This document shows positions 35,656 to 43,372 of a stretch of DNA of 64,000 bases, piece after piece; the stretch's first letter is position 1; each line of letters opens with the position of its first letter. Source of the DNA: Thermoanaerobaculia bacterium (GTDB lineage: Bacteria; Acidobacteriota; Thermoanaerobaculia; Multivoradales; J023); NCBI GenBank assembly GCA_030431255.1, contig JAUIJL010000005.1:155313-219312 (forward strand), read 5' to 3'. Position numbers and translations under genes: made by a program. The notes under the pieces were generated by a model. It was given only the letters and a program-made list of their open reading frames with translations. It made no database searches and was not told the DNA's origin.

Positions 35656-36054
35656 GGGTTCGGCCGGGGCGAGCTGGCGAAAGCCTTTGCTACGGTGAAA
35701 AAGGGTCGGCGAGGGGTGCCCTCTTTGGCGGATCCGAAGCCGAAATCTTTGCTGGGGCCGACAGCCCGGCCGGCCCAAGTTCCCGAAGGGCTGCGGACAT
35801 AACCCCGTTATGTCAAGGGCGTAGCCCCGGAGCCGCGGCCGGCCGAGGGCCACGACGGATAGTGCCGCATTATCGGGCGTGGACCGATCCCGGCAAGGTG
35901 CCGGCGGAGCCGGTGCCTGGCGGGCGGCCGGCCGCGGCGTAGCTTGGGCCGGGCGATTCGAAGCCACTAACTTCTCCCCCGGCACCCCTCGCCGGGCCGA
36001 CGGCTTGCGTCACGAAAGCTTGTGACGACTCGTATGCTCGCCCCGGCCGGACCC
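35656..36054 (+). ncRNA. Candidate ~400-nt structured RNA (unit 1)
   Basis: A 19-bp closing stem pairs 35656-35674 (GGGTTCGGCCGGGGCGAGC) with 36036-36054. Inside it a perfect 13-bp stem pairs 35708-35720 (GGCGAGGGGTGCC) with 35981-35993. A nested stem GGGCT/AGCCC (35788-35792 with 35823-35827) encloses an 8-bp hairpin GACATAAC/GTTATGTC (35796-35814), and a further hairpin GATAGTG/CATTATC lies at 35858-35874. Against units 3/4 the 8-bp hairpin changes to GACGTAAC/GTTACGTC, a compensatory pair. Three non-Watson-Crick positions are G-U on the plus strand but A-C on the minus strand, so plus-strand transcription is favoured. Convergent with the recombinase gene. Confidence 0.6.
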
Positions 36055-36096
36055 GTTGGGGGCTGGAAAGTCCGTTGGAGTAGTAGAACTGCCTTT

Positions 36097-37191
36097 CTAT
36101 CCGGCCGCGTCGACGTCGCGAAGGTAGTCGTCTAGATCGTCGTCCTCCTCCTCTCGATCGAGAATCTCCTCGATCCGGTCCAAATCCTCGTCATCGCCGG
36201 CGTCCACCGACCGACCCAACCGAGCCCCCGGATGCGTCGCCGCGTGGATCTCCTTCAACCGGCGAATCGAAACCTGCGTGTAAATCTGAGTCGTCTCCAG
36301 CTTCGCGTGACCCAACATCTGCTGAATAAACCGGATGTCCGCCCCACCCTCGAGCATCAGCGTCGCCATGGTGTGGCGAAAGAGATGACACGCCCCCGAC
36401 TTGCCGAGCTCCGCCGAAACCACATACCCGCGAACCAGCTGAGTCATCCGCGATGGCGTGAATGCGGTCCCGTCGTTGGTCAAGAACAACGTCCCGTCAT
36501 CCGGCTCCACCACCAGCTCCGGACGCGCCTCCGTCACGTAGCGATCCAACCAAGCCAACGCCCGCTCACCGATCGGAATCATCCGGTCTTTCCGCCCCTT
36601 GCCCTGGCGCACCATCACCGTTCCACGGTCCACGTCCAAGTCGTAACAACCGAGACCGATCACCTCCGCCCGACGCATGCCGGTCGAATACAGAACCTCC
36701 AAAATCGACCGATCCCGAATGCCCAGCACGTCCTCGACGTCGGGCTGATTCAACACCTGGTCGGCCTCCGCCGCGGTCAGAACGGCCTTCGGCAAACGCT
36801 GCTCGAGCTTCGGCAGCTCCAGCTCAGAAGCCGCATTGAACAGCAACAAATTCTGACGCGCCGCCCACTTGAAAAACGCCCGCACCGGCACCAACCGCGA
36901 ATGCTGAGCCCGAAACGACAACGGCCGACCGTCCTCCTGCCGTAGGTGGTAGAGCCACCGCGCGTAACGCTCAAGTATCGGCTTGGTGATCTCCTGCGGA
37001 CGCGTCAGCCCACGTTCCTCGCACCAGGTGATGAAGTAGCCGAGATAGAGCCGGCGATTCTCGATCGTGCGCGGCGAGTAGTTCTTGATCGCCATCCACT
37101 CCAGATACTGCCCGACCATGGTCGAAAACCCCCGCGGATCCGTGGGATCGCCCGGCAACCGCCGACGTTTCCGCTCGCCCCGGCGAGGCAT
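36097..37191 (-). CDS. Tyrosine recombinase/integrase (XerC/D-like), unit 1
   Basis: 364 aa. N-terminal SAM-like core-binding domain (YLEWMAIKNYSPRTIENRRL, ITWCEERGL) and a C-terminal catalytic domain with Arg in STGMRRAEVIGL, Lys region QGKGRKDRMIPIG, HLFRHTMATLMLEGGADI (His-x-x-Arg), QMLGHAKLETTQIYTQV (His and nucleophilic Tyr). The full R-K-HxxR-H-Y set is intact, so the enzyme should be active. The acidic C-terminal tail (EEEDDDLDDYLRDVDAAG) is unusual. The ATG overlaps the primase stop as TGATG, so it is the last gene of the SymE-primase-recombinase operon. It presumably acts at the dif-like VPRG core. Confidence 0.92.
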   Translation of the reverse strand: MPRRGERKRRRLPGDPTDPRGFSTMVGQYLEWMAIKNYSPRTIENRRLYLGYFITWCEERGLTRPQEITKPILERYARWLYHLRQEDGRPLSFRAQHSRLVPVRAFFKWAARQNLLLFNAASELELPKLEQRLPKAVLTAAEADQVLNQPDVEDVLGIRDRSILEVLYSTGMRRAEVIGLGCYDLDVDRGTVMVRQGKGRKDRMIPIGERALAWLDRYVTEARPELVVEPDDGTLFLTNDGTAFTPSRMTQLVRGYVVSAELGKSGACHLFRHTMATLMLEGGADIRFIQQMLGHAKLETTQIYTQVSIRRLKEIHAATHPGARLGRSVDAGDDEDLDRIEEILDREEEDDDLDDYLRDVDAAG

Positions 37192-40151
37192 CAAGAAGCC
37201 CCGGAAGAGGTCGATGTACGTACGACGCGATTTCCCCCAACTTTTGGGCCCTTATATGTGTTTTTTCGGCCCAACCCCGGATTTTCGGCGTAAACCTCTG
37301 ATTCCGTTGACTCAACCCCAACCCGCGAACCCCCCGCGAACCCCCCGCTATGGGGCCGCGATGACCCCGCGTTCTCCCCCTCCTGACCCCGCGTTCTTTT
37401 CGTCGTACCGTCAGATTTGAGATCTTCGATGCCGATCAAGCCCGTCAAGCGTGGCCGATCGTCGTCTTCCGGTACGTAAACCAGCTCATAAATGAAGCTC
37501 TGACCGCGGCCACCTTGGTGCACCAGCACGTATTCCATCGACACCAGGCGGGCGAGATGCAGCCGGAGCTGAGTGTCACCCCAACCCGTAAACTCCCGGA
37601 TCTCTCGGCGCATAAATCGAAAGTCCGACCGGTCCATCTCGAGCGCCTCACAAGCCGCCGACACCATCTCATCGATCTTGCTCAGCAACCGCCGGGTCTG
37701 CGGAGGCAGCTCGTCCAACGACCGCCCGAGCACCTCGTGAGCCAACCGGTTGGCCGTCTCGATGTCCGACGGCAACACCTCCACATATTCCACCGCCTTG
37801 CCATCGACCTCAGCCTTTTGAATCGGCCGCTGGTGCTGGTGAAGCAGCGCAATCGAATCGATCAAGGTCAGGTACTTCTCATGGTCCCGACGCGTCCGAA
37901 TCTGCGTATCCAAAAACGTCAGCTCCGGCGCAAACGGGTTCACCACCGCCAACGGCCGAAGCAGCCGCTGAGCATTCCGATGCAGCTCCACCACCCCATC
38001 CCGACGCGTCCGCGACAGCAGCCCTTCCAACGTCCGACGCTCCCGCTGCAACCGGTGAATCGCCCGCGTCTGCTCCCGCGCCTCGTCCACCGACAGCACC
38101 AAGCACCGATTGAGAAGCTCCTCGTCGACGTCGATGGCCGTGGTGGTCAAAAAGATCATCACCGGACCTTCCACCCGGTACTCATGGGTCACCAGCTTGC
38201 CCGACGACGGATCCTTGCCAGTAGAAGCGATCGTCAGCTCCCCTTCCGACTGCAGAAGCTTCAGCGCATACGAAGCCCGCTCCGCTCCCTCTTCCTCGAC
38301 AATCGCCAAAATCTTGTGACGCAGATTGGTCTCGCCCATGTAGAACAACGATTGCCCCGTCATCGCCGAGTACTTCACCTGCTGCTCCGACGGAATCAGC
38401 GCGAGAACCGACTCCATCAATGCCGATTTGCCCGCCGATGAGCTCGACTGCACCACCACCGCCAACGGCCGTTCCAAAAGCCGCGACGTCGCCGCCAGGT
38501 AGCCCATGAGCTTGTTGGTCTCCTCGCCCACCACCCCGCAACGCTCGAAGTCGACGAGAATTCGATCCAGCAAATCCGGAGCCTTCAGCAGCTCCAACGC
38601 CGACGCTTTCTCCGCCTCCGACAGCTCCACCGAGTCCGACTCCGGCTCAAGCGCCGCCTGAATCTGAGCGTCCTGCAGCTCCTCGAGCTTGAGCAACACC
38701 TTGCCCAAATCCTTCTTGATCACCTCCTCATCCAACCCGAGCTCGGACGCCGCCGCCTTCTGGAAAATCGCCCGCGGACGTGCCGCGTAGAGGTCCAACG
38801 TATCGACGTGAAATCGATCCCCCGAGCTCGCCAGCACGTTCACCTTGAGCACGTCGTAAGCCAAGTTCTTCGGCATTCCGCGAACCCGGTAACGGCGATC
38901 GCCGATCGACAGCACCACCTCTTGATCTTTCACCGCCACCGGCATCTCCGGAGGCGGCGGAGCCGGCAACGGCGATGCCGCGGGTTCAGCTCGAGGAGCC
39001 GGCGGCTCTGGCTCGACGGCCGCGACGGGTGACGACACGCGAGCCGGCGGCGATCCGCTGCCCATCCAAACCGCCTGGCGCAGCAACAACCCCAACGACT
39101 TCTCCGCCGGCGACGTCTTCAACGCGTACTCGTTGGCGTCCATACCGCGGGGAAACTGCACCCGAAAACACTCGATGCCCGACGCCATCAACGTTTCCGC
39201 CAGCTTCACCGCCGCCTTGTCGCCGGCCGGATCCCGGTCGTAAGCGATCAACACCCGCTCCGTGCCGTGGGACCGAAACGCCGACAGCATCTCCTCGGTA
39301 AAGCCCTGAATTCCGTAAGCCGTGAGTACATTCCGGAAGCCGGCACACCAAAACGTAAGCGCGTCGACCAGCGACTCGCAAAGAATCACCTCCGTTGACG
39401 CCACCAACGCTTCCGAATTGAACACCCCACGATGCGGGCCAGGAAGGTAAAGGTGCAACGGCGTGCCCTTCCGCAACCGCTCACCCTGCACCTTCCGCCC
39501 ATACATCTCCACCACCGAGCCGGACTCATCGAAGACCGGCACCACCAACGACCCATTGAAATGCTCGTGGCCCGACTTCCGCAGAACCCCCAACCGCCGC
39601 AACCGCTCCCGCATCTCCTTGCCGGCCTTCGTCGTCTTCGCCGGCAACCGATAACCCAACGTCCGATTGGCGTAGCCCAGCTGAAACCGCTCGATCATCT
39701 CCGGATGCTTCAACCCCCGAGCCGCCAAATACTCGAGCGCCTCCGGACTCTCCTTCAGAGTCTCGTGGTAAAAGCCCACAACCTGCCGCAGCACTTCCGC
39801 GTCCTCGACATCGCCCTCGACCACCGCCGGCAACGCCGCCTTCTTCACCTGGCCACCGCCGGCGGCCGGCAAGTCAGCCCGCAGAAGCTCCACCGCATGA
39901 CGAAACGACACCCCGCGATCCCGCATCACCCAATCGATCGGCGAGCCACCGGCCTGGCAGGCTCCGAGGCAATGCCAAAGATTCTTCTCCGGCGACACCA
40001 CCAACGACGGCTCCCGGTCGTCATGAAACGGACACAACCCCAACAAATCCGACCCATGCCGCTTCAGCTCCACACCCCGAGCCGCCGCCAGCCGCTCCAC
40101 CGAAATCTCCCGCTTCAGCCGCTCCACCTCGGCATCCGGAATCCGAGCCAC
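37191..40151 (-). CDS. CHC2/Toprim primase with P-loop ATPase domain, unit 1
   Basis: 986 aa. CHC2-type zinc finger at ~20-60 (GLCPFHDDREPSLVVSPEKN, then WHCLGACQAGG), DnaG-like core with Toprim residues in VILCESLVDALTFW and LIAYDRDPAGDKAAVKLAET (DxD) at ~240-340, a Pro-rich hinge at ~390-420, and a C-terminal ATPase with P-loop VVVQSSSSAGKSALMESVL, acidic KILAIVEEEGAERASYAL and IFLTTTAIDVDEELLNRCLV. Such primase-helicase fusions drive replication of plasmids and satellites, so the element may replicate autonomously when excised. Starts at GTG 40151, two bases after the SymE-like stop. The last ~32 residues are invariant among units while the segment before them is not. Confidence 0.9.
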   Translation of the reverse strand: MARIPDAEVERLKREISVERLAAARGVELKRHGSDLLGLCPFHDDREPSLVVSPEKNLWHCLGACQAGGSPIDWVMRDRGVSFRHAVELLRADLPAAGGGQVKKAALPAVVEGDVEDAEVLRQVVGFYHETLKESPEALEYLAARGLKHPEMIERFQLGYANRTLGYRLPAKTTKAGKEMRERLRRLGVLRKSGHEHFNGSLVVPVFDESGSVVEMYGRKVQGERLRKGTPLHLYLPGPHRGVFNSEALVASTEVILCESLVDALTFWCAGFRNVLTAYGIQGFTEEMLSAFRSHGTERVLIAYDRDPAGDKAAVKLAETLMASGIECFRVQFPRGMDANEYALKTSPAEKSLGLLLRQAVWMGSGSPPARVSSPVAAVEPEPPAPRAEPAASPLPAPPPPEMPVAVKDQEVVLSIGDRRYRVRGMPKNLAYDVLKVNVLASSGDRFHVDTLDLYAARPRAIFQKAAASELGLDEEVIKKDLGKVLLKLEELQDAQIQAALEPESDSVELSEAEKASALELLKAPDLLDRILVDFERCGVVGEETNKLMGYLAATSRLLERPLAVVVQSSSSAGKSALMESVLALIPSEQQVKYSAMTGQSLFYMGETNLRHKILAIVEEEGAERASYALKLLQSEGELTIASTGKDPSSGKLVTHEYRVEGPVMIFLTTTAIDVDEELLNRCLVLSVDEAREQTRAIHRLQRERRTLEGLLSRTRRDGVVELHRNAQRLLRPLAVVNPFAPELTFLDTQIRTRRDHEKYLTLIDSIALLHQHQRPIQKAEVDGKAVEYVEVLPSDIETANRLAHEVLGRSLDELPPQTRRLLSKIDEMVSAACEALEMDRSDFRFMRREIREFTGWGDTQLRLHLARLVSMEYVLVHQGGRGQSFIYELVYVPEDDDRPRLTGLIGIEDLKSDGTTKRTRGQEGENAGSSRPHSGGFAGGSRVGVESTESEVYAENPGLGRKNTYKGPKVGGNRVVRTSTSSGAS

Positions 40152-40153
40152 GA

Positions 40154-40369
40154 TCAGAGCCCGTCCGCCCGCTCGACCACCAGGCGATCCCCTTCGACCT
40201 GAACCCGCACCTTCGAGCCGATCTCGAATCCCGCCGCCTCGAGCCATTTCCCCGACAATCGTAGGAACGGTACGGGCTCGTAGTAGCGGGTGCTCGGCGC
40301 GTTGCTGAATTCCGGGATATAGAGCGATGTGGGGCAGAGTCTTGAGACGGTCAACGTGCGGGTCGTCAT
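40154..40369 (-). CDS. SymE-like protein, unit 1
   Basis: 71 aa. LTVSRLCPTSLYI and PFLRLSGKWLEAAGFEIGSK, followed by an RVQVEGDRLVV strand, match the SymE family (AbrB-like fold, SOS-induced type I toxin in E. coli). An in-frame extension to 40426 exists, but units 3/4 start at the same ATG and the DNA upstream of it is not conserved between the types. First gene of the operon with the primase. SymE relatives often lie beside rhs loci. It could be a DNA-binding or nucleoid-condensing factor for the element rather than a toxin. Confidence 0.78.
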   Translation of the reverse strand: MTTRTLTVSRLCPTSLYIPEFSNAPSTRYYEPVPFLRLSGKWLEAAGFEIGSKVRVQVEGDRLVVERADGL

Positions 40370-40425
40370 GGGGTTCTCCAGCGATTGGGCACCACGATTC
40401 CGCCCGAAACCTGTCAAGCGAATCA

Positions 40426-40475
40426 TTGATGCGTTTTACACCTTAGATTATAATCGCAAAACGAAATTCAAACAA
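40426..40475. promoter_or_regulatory. Overlapping divergent promoters with palindromic -10 (unit 1)
   Basis: The 10-bp palindrome GATTATAATC (40446-40455) supplies a TATAAT for both strands. Rightward: TTGATG (40426-40431), 17-bp spacer, TATAAT (40449-40454), driving the XRE gene. Leftward: TTGTTT (40475-40470), 17-bp spacer, TATAAT (40452-40447), driving SymE-primase-recombinase. The two promoters cannot be open together, so a switch is likely, probably set by the XRE protein. Confidence 0.65.
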
Positions 40476-40516
40476 GGCGTATTACGGATCGACCGCTAAA
40501 CTTGGAGGATCACGAC

Positions 40517-40906
40517 ATGGACGAAATGCTGATGATGGAACGAGCAGAGATCCTCAAAGCCTTCGGCGGGCGCCTCAAAGAGCTACGGAAGCAGAAGAAG
40601 TGGACGCAAAAGGAGCTGGCCACCAAAATCGATGTCCGTTTCTCGCAGCTCAATAAATACGAAAGTGGATTGCACGCGCCGCCACCCGAGAAGCTCGTAG
40701 AGCTCGCCGGGGTGCTCGATACGACGGTTGATTTCTTATTGACGGGAAACGCGGACGAAGCGGTGCCACTTCACAGTCCGCGTTTGCTGGATCGGTTTCG
40801 GGCGCTGGAAGGATTCGAGCCCGATGATCAAGAAGCGGTGATCAAGCTCATCGACGCGATGATTTTGAAACACCGAGTCGAGGGAGTCTTCGGCGCTTCG
40901 TCATAA
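40517..40906 (+). CDS. XRE-family regulator, set B (unit 1)
   Basis: 129 aa. Cro/C1-type helix-turn-helix at ~14-68 (GGRLKELRKQKKWTQKELAT, KIDVRFSQLNKYESGLHAP, LAGVLDTTVDFLLTG) and a C-terminal helical tail (RFRALEGFEPDDQEAVIKLI). GGAGG lies 8 bases before the ATG at 40517. Divergent from the element operon and convergent with immunity B. Likely represses the shared promoter region. Only similar in fold, not sequence, to the regulator in units 3/4. Confidence 0.85.
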   Translation: MDEMLMMERAEILKAFGGRLKELRKQKKWTQKELATKIDVRFSQLNKYESGLHAPPPEKLVELAGVLDTTVDFLLTGNADEAVPLHSPRLLDRFRALEGFEPDDQEAVIKLIDAMILKHRVEGVFGASS

Positions 40907-40954
40907 CGTGCAAAATCGCTGCTGCCGACGCGGTTGGACTGAATGCTCTAGAAA

Positions 40955-41425
40955 TCAGCCCGAGACGGTGACTCTTTCCGGTGATTCGAGTGGAAAGACC
41001 CACTTGTGCCCATGAGTAGTCTCAGCATAAACGGCATCATCTTCGATCCTTGAGCCCACAAACGGATTGGAGCATTCAAAGAATGCCAACCAAATCAGCT
41101 TATTAGCATCAAGATTAAAGACTGCGACGAATCCATCAGCCCCCAAACCACCCTCACCACAGCTCACGCCCAAGCCCAAGCTCTGATCTGACCACTCGTG
41201 AAGCTGAGTACACTGGGTCCAATCAAGCGAGCCTTCCTGCTGAAGTTCGAGAAGTGAGGTCGGAGAAGCTGGTTCTAGAACAATTGTAGTTTGCTCAGAC
41301 CCAATCTCTTCTTCAACGTTCAGCCATCGAACGACACCGGACGGAAACGCAATACCGTTGATAATCGGGCAAGCGCCACCGGACCACCTCTCCTGCAGAT
41401 TGACGGAAGAGTTCTCTGAATTCAT
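40955..41425 (-). CDS. Putative immunity protein B (unit 1)
   Basis: 156 aa, no recognised family. Soluble, acidic, with GACPIINGIAFPSGVVRWLN, CTQLHEWSDQSLGLGVSCGE and SRIEDDAVYAETTHGHKWVF. The ATG at 41425 comes one base after the TAA of the tip B gene, the tight toxin-immunity spacing expected of polymorphic toxins. The DNA is more A/T-rich than the backbone of the element, a sign of separate origin. Immunity is inferred from position only. Confidence 0.6.
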   Translation of the reverse strand: MNSENSSVNLQERWSGGACPIINGIAFPSGVVRWLNVEEEIGSEQTTIVLEPASPTSLLELQQEGSLDWTQCTQLHEWSDQSLGLGVSCGEGGLGADGFVAVFNLDANKLIWLAFFECSNPFVGSRIEDDAVYAETTHGHKWVFPLESPERVTVSG

Positions 41426-41426
41426 G

Positions 41427-42035
41427 TTATTGCCGCCGCCGCGGAGCTGCAATTGTCGGTTGTTCTTTTAGACCGCCGTTTGGAACCGCACCACCAGCCC
41501 GGACATTACGCGGATCTGAGAAGCGGCGTCGGTAGGCTTCATCCCAAGTAATTTTCGAGCCTGGCATTAAATCATCGGGATTAACAATTTCGATTGGGAC
41601 ATCTCTTAAGCCAGCTTCTTGAGCTGCCCGGAGCCTTCTATTGTCGTAGCTGACGAGCTGACCATCACGCTCCATAACTCGAAGGGGCCCCGACCGTTCC
41701 CAATCCCAATCTCCTCTTTTCATGTCGTCAACGTACAACCGAACGTTCCCACTAACTGTACGCTGCGAAAAGTTGAGATCTTCCGGGCTAATTGTGGTCC
41801 GGGCTGCCGGTATCCCCCTTGGGACAGGGGAACAGCCCACCATCAACCCGTCGTAAGCAGACGGGTAACCCTCTATGCAGGTTTCACTTAAGGTCGGCTG
41901 GGCCCTAGCGCGGGCAGGCTCTTCGAGCTCGAAACCCCAGACGCGAGTTTCGGCGTAGCTCGGCGCCGCCGGGGAGGCGATCATCGGCGCCAAGATCGCG
42001 AGCGCCAGGAGCAGGATTCGGGTTAGGGATCTCAC
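41427..42035 (-). CDS. Leader (unit 2) fused in frame to toxin tip B (unit 1)
   Basis: 202 aa from the unit 2 GTG. Residues 1-74 are the element leader: Sec signal peptide, Cys-containing linker, then VPRG. Residues 75-202 are tip B, beginning IPAARTTISPEDLNFS. Tip B contains GPLRVMERDGQLVSYDNRRL and AAQEAGLRDVPIEIV, the DGxxxxxDxRxRL-type motif of the ParB/sulfiredoxin nuclease fold, then a Gly/Pro-rich end. So the tip is probably a nuclease. In this location the tip lacks an Rhs core and has instead a signal peptide supplied by the neighbouring unit. It is followed directly by immunity B. Confidence 0.72.
   Translation of the reverse strand: MRSLTRILLLALAILAPMIASPAAPSYAETRVWGFELEEPARARAQPTLSETCIEGYPSAYDGLMVGCSPVPRGIPAARTTISPEDLNFSQRTVSGNVRLYVDDMKRGDWDWERSGPLRVMERDGQLVSYDNRRLRAAQEAGLRDVPIEIVNPDDLMPGSKITWDEAYRRRFSDPRNVRAGGAVPNGGLKEQPTIAAPRRRQ
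41815..41825. repeat. Attachment core, unit 1/unit 2 junction
   Basis: CCCCTTGGGAC flanked by the leader arm AGGGGAACAGC on the right and the tip B arm on the left (GCTGCCGGTAT). The two arms are only partly complementary. Confidence 0.85.
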
Positions 42036-42645
42036 GGCCCTATTGTAAGCCGCCGCCGGCAAGGCCGGCGACCGGCGGCCCTCGGCTGTGGGCGCCGAGG
42101 ACCGCGGGAGAAAACCATGAATCGTTGAAAAAGAGCCGGAGATCTCTCTCTGAGCCGACGGCAGCTTAGTACCGCCAGCGGTAACGACCATCATTTTTGT
42201 AATTTTTGGTGCATTTGGTGATGGCCGAAGCGGAACGCTAGAGCGGACGTCGCCGAGCCTCCGCCGCTCAGCTCGAAGCCTTCGGCCGCCAAAACTGGAA
42301 GGTAGTCGTCGGCGAGAGGTTGAATGTCCGGGCTTTTATCGCCGGCTTTCTTCCACTTTGGGCGGTTTTTGGCCCCATGAGCCCCATCACGCCGTCAGCT
42401 CAGATTCGACCAATTTGGAAGATAGCTTTGGGCGAGAGGTTGAGTTTCCGGGCTTTGGCTGTCGGCTCTCTTACACCTTTGGCGGTTTTTCACCCCTTGA
42501 TCACCTTCGCGCCCCGGAAAAACGCCACCCTGTTTTTCCTTTAGCCGCTTCCGGGGGCCTGGGCAGGCGTCGCCGATGGAGTGGTTTAAAGACAGGCGGC
42601 TAAAGGAGAAAGAGCGAGCGTTCTTCCGCCTTTCTCCGGGCTTTT

Positions 42646-42842
42646 GCAGTGTGCGCCAGCACTCTGCAAGTCATGCGACGAGCAGTGTGGCCCGGCCGCC
42701 GGGGCCACTCTGCGGATGTCGAAGGCGTAGCCGGCTCTCTCGAGAGTGCCGCCGAAGGCCTGGGGAACCTTCTAACCAGTGTGCCGTCCTCGGCCACGCT
42801 GCAGTTTGCCTCGACGAGCAGTGTGCCGCTTCGGCACTCTGC
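42646..42842. repeat. Cluster of four T-T-mismatch hairpins (unit 2)
   Basis: Same four hairpins as in unit 1 at +7276, with no sequence change seen. Confidence 0.75.
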
Positions 42843-42931
42843 GGACTTTGAAGGGCACGGGGAATTGAATCCAGAAAGACCTTTAAAGACCTAGGATTCT
42901 GGAGGGGGCGATCGGGGGTGGGTGGGCTTTC

Positions 42932-43330
42932 GGGTTCGGCCGGGGCGAGCTGGCGAAAGCCTTTGCTACGGTGAAAAAGGGTCGGCGAGGGGTGCCCTCT
43001 TTGGCGGATCCGAAGCCGAAATCTTTGCTGGGGCCGACAGCCCGGCCGGCCCAAGTTCCCGAAGGGCTGCGGACATAACCCCGTTATGTCAAGGGCGTAG
43101 CCCCGGAGCCGCGGCCGGCCGAGGGCCACGACGGATAGTGCCGCATTATCGGGCGTGGACCGATCCCGGCAAGGTGCCGGCGGAGCCGGTGCCTGGCGGG
43201 CGGCCGGCCGCGGCGTAGCTTGGGCCGGGCGATTCGAAGCCACTAACTTCTCCCCCGGCACCCCTCGCCGGGCCGACGGCTTGCGTCACGAAAGCTTGTG
43301 ACGACTCGTATGCTCGCCCCGGCCGGACCC
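42932..43330 (+). ncRNA. Candidate ~400-nt structured RNA (unit 2)
   Basis: Exact counterpart of the unit 1 RNA; closing stem 42932-42950 with 43312-43330. No independent covariation information because the copy is identical. Confidence 0.6.
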
Positions 43331-43372
43331 GTTGGGGGCTGGAAAGTCCGTTGGAGTAGTAGAACTGCCTTT

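Larger units (their letters stand above)
34539..41825 (-). mobile_element. Tip-swapping element unit 1 (tip set B)
   Basis: Bounded by two copies of the 11-bp core CCCCTTGGGAC (34539-34549 and 41815-41825), period 7276. Contents on the minus strand from right to left: tip B, immunity B, divergent XRE regulator, SymE-like protein, primase-ATPase, tyrosine recombinase, structured non-coding region, leader. Leftmost unit; its leader abuts the degenerate chromosomal remnant. All proteins I compared are identical to those of unit 2. Confidence 0.85.

Noticed and set aside
35650-36060. Structured region as a group I/II intron or HEARO element
   Set aside because: No intron-encoded protein, no HNH or TnpB gene and no recognisable domain V; the element already has its own recombinase.
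36060-36080. GGAAAGTCCG resembling the RNase P conserved region
   Set aside because: Found only in units 1/2 and outside the closing stem; the matching partner region of RNase P is missing.
36232-40202. Long plus-strand frames opposite the recombinase and primase
   Set aside because: They are Arg/His/Pro/Gln-rich translations opposite high-GC coding sequence and match nothing; they are shadows of the real minus-strand genes.
40154-40426. Longer SymE-like start at 40426
   Set aside because: The extension is not conserved in units 3/4, where the gene starts at the equivalent of 40369, and it covers the promoter region.
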